A DNA stretch of 64,000 nt from Pandoraea cepalis (GTDB lineage Bacteria > Pseudomonadota > Gammaproteobacteria > Burkholderiales > Burkholderiaceae), in assembly GCF_902459665.1 (NCBI RefSeq), contig NZ_CABPSL010000005.1:186001-250000 (forward strand). Reading direction: 5' to 3'. Numbering within the stretch: the first letter of the stretch is position 1; each line of letters begins with the position of its first letter. Positions 60,988 through 64,000 of the stretch are shown here, in pieces. The notes under the pieces were generated by a model. The model searched no databases. It was not told the DNA's origin and worked only from the letters and a program-made list of their open reading frames with translations. Both the position numbers and the translations under genes were made by a program.

Positions 60988-61683
60988 ATGAACGCCGACC
61001 CGCAAGAACTCAATAAATTCAGTGAATTGGCCCACCGTTGGTGGGATCCCCACAGCGAATTCAAGCCGCTGCACGAGATCAACCCGCTGCGGCTCGACTG
61101 GATCGAGCAGCATGTGCCGCTCCAGGGCAAACGCGTGCTGGACATCGGCTGCGGCGGCGGCATTCTCTCCGAATCGATGGCGCGCCAGGGCGCACACGTC
61201 AAGGGAATCGACCTGTCGAAAAAGGCGCTCGGCGTGGCCGATCTGCACAGCCTCGAAGCCGGCCTGTCCATCGACTATGAAGAGATCTCCGCCGAGGCGC
61301 TCGCCGCGCGCGATGCGGGAACGTACGACGTGGTGACCTGCATGGAGATGCTAGAACACGTGCCGTCACCGGCATCCGTCGTGGCGGCGTGCGCAACGCT
61401 CGTCAAACCGGGCGGTCATGTGTTCTTCTCCACGCTCAACCGCAACCCGAAGGCCTGGCTGCTGGCGGTGGTCGGCGCCGAATACGTGCTGCGCATGCTG
61501 CCGCGTGGCACGCACGACTACGCCAAGTTCATCCGACCGTCGGAACTCGCGTCGTTCGCCCGCGCCAGCGGCCTGACGGTGCGGGATCTGCGCGGCATGA
61601 CCTACAACCCGCTGAGCAAGCGTTACGCGATCAACCGCGACACCGACGTCAACTACATGATCGCGTGCACCCGCGATGCCTGA
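60988..61683 (+). CDS. ubiG: Ubiquinone O-methyltransferase
   Basis: This 231-residue SAM methyltransferase makes both O-methylations of ubiquinone. It has [28 protein letters not shown] (N-terminal UbiG signature), [21 protein letters not shown] (motif I) and EMLEHVP. The start is ATG 60988; a GTG three bases earlier is in frame. It overlaps gph by 8 bp. Confidence 0.96.
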   Translation: MNADPQELNKFSELAHRWWDPHSEFKPLHEINPLRLDWIEQHVPLQGKRVLDIGCGGGILSESMARQGAHVKGIDLSKKALGVADLHSLEAGLSIDYEEISAEALAARDAGTYDVVTCMEMLEHVPSPASVVAACATLVKPGGHVFFSTLNRNPKAWLLAVVGAEYVLRMLPRGTHDYAKFIRPSELASFARASGLTVRDLRGMTYNPLSKRYAINRDTDVNYMIACTRDA

Positions 61684-62410
61684 TATGTTCGAGCCCCCCG
61701 CCCGAGTCCCCGCCACGCCCTTCGGCGCCGATGCACAACTGCTCAATGGCAACGTTCGCGCCGTGCTGTTCGACCTGGACGGCACGCTGGCCGACACGGC
61801 GCTCGATCTCGTCGCCGCCGTCAACAAGGTGCGCACCGACCGCGGTCTGGCGCCGGGTCCCTATGAGACGCTGCGCTTGCAAGCGTCGCACGGCGCGCGC
61901 GGACTGATCGGCAGCGCCTTCGGCGTCGCCCCTGAGGATGCGGCGTTCCCGTCCTTGCGCGATGCCTTCCTCGCCAATTACGAAGCCGCCTTGTGCGTGC
62001 AGAGTCGCCTGTTCGACGGGATTCCCGCGCTGCTCGAGGCCTTGGCTGCGCGCGGCATGCCGTGGGGCATCGTGACCAACAAGGCCGCGCGTCTGACCGA
62101 TCCGCTCGTCAAATTGCTCGGGCTCGCCGAGGGTGCCGCGTGCGTGGTATCGGGTGACACGACGCCGCACAGCAAGCCTCACCCGGCCCCCCTACTGTAC
62201 GCCGCCGAGTGCATCGGCATCGCGCCCGGGCGCATCGTGTACGTCGGCGACGACCTGCGCGACATCCAGGCGGGCAAGGCGGCAGGGATGGCGACTGTCG
62301 CGGCAGCCTATGGCTATTGCGGCGACTCGCTGACCCCTGCCGAGTGGCAGGCGGACGCTGTCGTCGAACACGCGGGGGCGATCGCCCCGCTGGTAATGTT
62401 GCCGGCCTGA
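61676..62410 (+). CDS. gph: Phosphoglycolate phosphatase (HAD family)
   Basis: Gph removes 2-phosphoglycolate. The 244-residue HAD hydrolase has the catalytic DxDGT motif [14 protein letters not shown], the T-N motif IVTNKAAR and [17 protein letters not shown]. It overlaps ubiG, as in many betaproteobacteria. A leader of about 30 residues precedes the HAD domain. Confidence 0.93.
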   Translation: MPDMFEPPARVPATPFGADAQLLNGNVRAVLFDLDGTLADTALDLVAAVNKVRTDRGLAPGPYETLRLQASHGARGLIGSAFGVAPEDAAFPSLRDAFLANYEAALCVQSRLFDGIPALLEALAARGMPWGIVTNKAARLTDPLVKLLGLAEGAACVVSGDTTPHSKPHPAPLLYAAECIGIAPGRIVYVGDDLRDIQAGKAAGMATVAAAYGYCGDSLTPAEWQADAVVEHAGAIAPLVMLPA

Positions 62411-62521
62411 CGGGTCGGGTCATTACCTCCCGGGACAGGGCCACCGCAGCCGATCCCGGGTCTGTCTCGCCGCGCAACAGAGGCGCGGCGCCTGCGTCAC
62501 TGGCGACTTACGGGAGACCGC

Positions 62522-64000
62522 ATGGCCGAGCAAGAGAACGATCGCAAACCCCCTTCAGCCTCGCCGGAATCGTCCGCCGACGGCACTCGTCTGCAACAAG
62601 GTCTCGTTCGTGCCCGCGCGCTCGGGCGCGACCCCAACGTGCGCCGCCGTGCGCGCAAGACCAGCCTGTGGACCGCCGGGGTGATCGCCGTGTTCGGCGT
62701 CATCGGTTATTTCACTGTGCCGGCGGTGGTCAAGCATTACGCCGTCGAAAAGCTCTCGGCCTATCTGGAACGACCGGTGAGCGTGGGCGACGTCAGCTTC
62801 AACCCGTACACACTGCGCCTCGATTTGCATCAGGTCCATATTGGCGACAAAACGCCGGGGCAGCCATTCGTGGACGTGGGCATGCTGCGCGTAAACGCCT
62901 CGTGGGGTTCGCTGTTCCGCTTTGCACCGGTCGTCGACGAGCTTTACGTCGACACGCCGGTGCTCAACATCGTGCGCACGGCCCCACAGCGCTTCAACTT
63001 CTCGGACATCATCGATCGCGCAACGTCGGGACCGCCGTCCCCCGAGCCGTCGAAGCCCGCTCGCTTTGCGCTGAATAACGTGCAGATCAAGAACGGTACG
63101 GTGCGCTTCGACGACGCCGTGCAGAACGAAAAGCACGTCATCGATCATCTGCAGGTCGGCGTGCCGTTCATCGCGAACCTGCCGGCCGACACCGACATCT
63201 TCGTGCAGCCGCTGCTGCAGGCCTCCATCGACGGCTCGCCGGTACGGATCTCGGGCCAGACCAAGCCGTTTGCCGATTCGCTGGAATCGACGGTCGACAT
63301 CAAGCTCGACCGGTTCGATCTGACCAAGTACCTCGGGTATTCGCCGGTCAACGTGCCCGCGCAGATCAAGAGCGGTGCCATCAGTACCGATCTGAAGCTG
63401 CATTTCACCCGCGACAAGGACGGCAATCACGTGCTGCTCACGGGCACGGCGGGATTGTCCGACGCCGTGGTCAACGAGCCGGATGGCTCGCCGCTCGTCG
63501 CGGTCAAGCAAGTCGACGTGAAACTGGGCAAGGTCGAGCCGCTTGGCAATGTCTATCACATCGATAGTGTGCGAGTCGACGGTCTCGACCAGCACGTCAC
63601 GCTGGAAAAAGACGGCTCGATCAACGTCGCCAAGGCGCTGCTGCCGCAGCGTCAGGTCATCAAGGCGGTGGGCAAGGCGGTGGATCAGGCTGCGGCGTCG
63701 CCGCAAGCGAGCGAAGCGGCCAAGGCGGCACCGAAGGTGCCGGCCGAGCAGACGGCACGTCCTGCGTCGCCGGCGTCGGCGGCCGAAGCGGCCCAGGCGA
63801 AAGCGTTGGCCGCTGCCGAACCCGCGCCGCTCGACCTGCTGGTCGGCGACGTCTCGCTCGTCAACAGCAAGGTGCGCTTGACCGACGAGCGCGGCGCGAA
63901 ACCAGCGAGCCTCGCGCTGGAGAATATCCAGATCGGCGTGAAGCAGTTCTCGACGCTCGGCAAGGACCCCGCGACGTACGACGCGTCGCTGGGCATCCAG
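62522..64000 (+). CDS. DUF748/AsmA-like envelope protein, N-terminal part
   Basis: At least 493 residues lie in the window; the gene runs off the right edge. The N-terminus is Ser/Pro-rich. One transmembrane anchor follows (about 48-72; SLWTAGVIAVFGVIGYFTVP), then AsmA-like beta repeats with SVGDVSFNPYTLRLDLHQVHIG and APLDLLVGDVSLVNSKV. An Ala/Pro/Lys-rich linker is around residues 385-430. Such proteins are large envelope proteins, possibly lipid carriers between membranes. The start is ATG 62522. Confidence 0.85.
   Translation, partial: MAEQENDRKPPSASPESSADGTRLQQGLVRARALGRDPNVRRRARKTSLWTAGVIAVFGVIGYFTVPAVVKHYAVEKLSAYLERPVSVGDVSFNPYTLRLDLHQVHIGDKTPGQPFVDVGMLRVNASWGSLFRFAPVVDELYVDTPVLNIVRTAPQRFNFSDIIDRATSGPPSPEPSKPARFALNNVQIKNGTVRFDDAVQNEKHVIDHLQVGVPFIANLPADTDIFVQPLLQASIDGSPVRISGQTKPFADSLESTVDIKLDRFDLTKYLGYSPVNVPAQIKSGAISTDLKLHFTRDKDGNHVLLTGTAGLSDAVVNEPDGSPLVAVKQVDVKLGKVEPLGNVYHIDSVRVDGLDQHVTLEKDGSINVAKALLPQRQVIKAVGKAVDQAAASPQASEAAKAAPKVPAEQTARPASPASAAEAAQAKALAAAEPAPLDLLVGDVSLVNSKVRLTDERGAKPASLALENIQIGVKQFSTLGKDPATYDASLGIQ

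Overview
The window is a high-GC chromosomal segment of a Burkholderiaceae-type betaproteobacterium. The best guess is Pandoraea or a close relative. This rests on the rpsP-rimM-trmD-rplS-NUDIX-CobD-like order, the ParC/ParE protein style, the liv operon and the general flavour of the proteins; no database was searched. There are no rRNA or tRNA genes, no insertion sequences, no phage and no CRISPR array that I can see. About 57 protein genes are supported.

Layout: (1) 1-5.5 kb: a divergent MFS/LysR pair, a CopD-like membrane protein, parC, a lytic transglycosylase. (2) 5.5-12.6 kb: DUF4399 protein, parE, the ABC-F ATPase Uup, an ElaA-type acetyltransferase and small unknown genes. (3) 12.7-20.9 kb: glnS, an orphan urea transporter behind a 9-bp tandem repeat, photolyase phrB, two lipoproteins, an MgtC-family protein and dinB under a perfect LexA box. 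(4) 21-27.8 kb: a catabolic-looking cluster of two family III CoA-transferase proteins (one racemase-like), an aconitase-superfamily protein with its small domain in front of the large one, a periplasmic solute-binding protein and a LysR regulator. (5) 28.3-31.5 kb: a ferric-type ABC permease and ATPase on opposite strands with no binding protein beside them. (6) 31.5-32.8 kb: thyA-folA. (7) 32.8-37.3 kb: the most unusual region. A 24-codon peptide gene, a strong hairpin, a HemN-like radical SAM enzyme, an EntS-like exporter and S-adenosylmethionine decarboxylase form one tight minus-strand operon. A PAS-LuxR regulator faces it. I propose a peptide-derived natural product system. (8) 37.4-42.1 kb: the livF-G-M-H-binding protein operon for branched-chain amino acid uptake. 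(9) 42.2-52.5 kb: housekeeping genes pmbA, yjgA, mog, orn, an M48 protease, rsgA, a CobD-like protein, a NUDIX hydrolase and the rplS-trmD-rimM-rpsP operon. (10) 52.6-64 kb: a sorbosone-dehydrogenase-like protein, a META/DUF4377 lipoprotein, a TM2-like protein, a DUF2520 protein, a PA0069-family radical SAM protein under a second perfect LexA box, the Lrp/dadA/ald alanine genes, ubiG, gph and the start of a DUF748 protein.

How genes work together: dinB and the PA0069-type radical SAM gene share a DNA-damage (LexA) control signal. thyA and folA overlap and form the thymidylate cycle. dadA and ald oxidise D- and L-alanine under a neighbouring Lrp-type regulator. The rpsP operon makes ribosomal proteins and ribosome/tRNA maturation factors together. 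The 33-37 kb operon joins two SAM-using enzymes with an exporter and a tiny peptide, which is the main hypothesis to test here.
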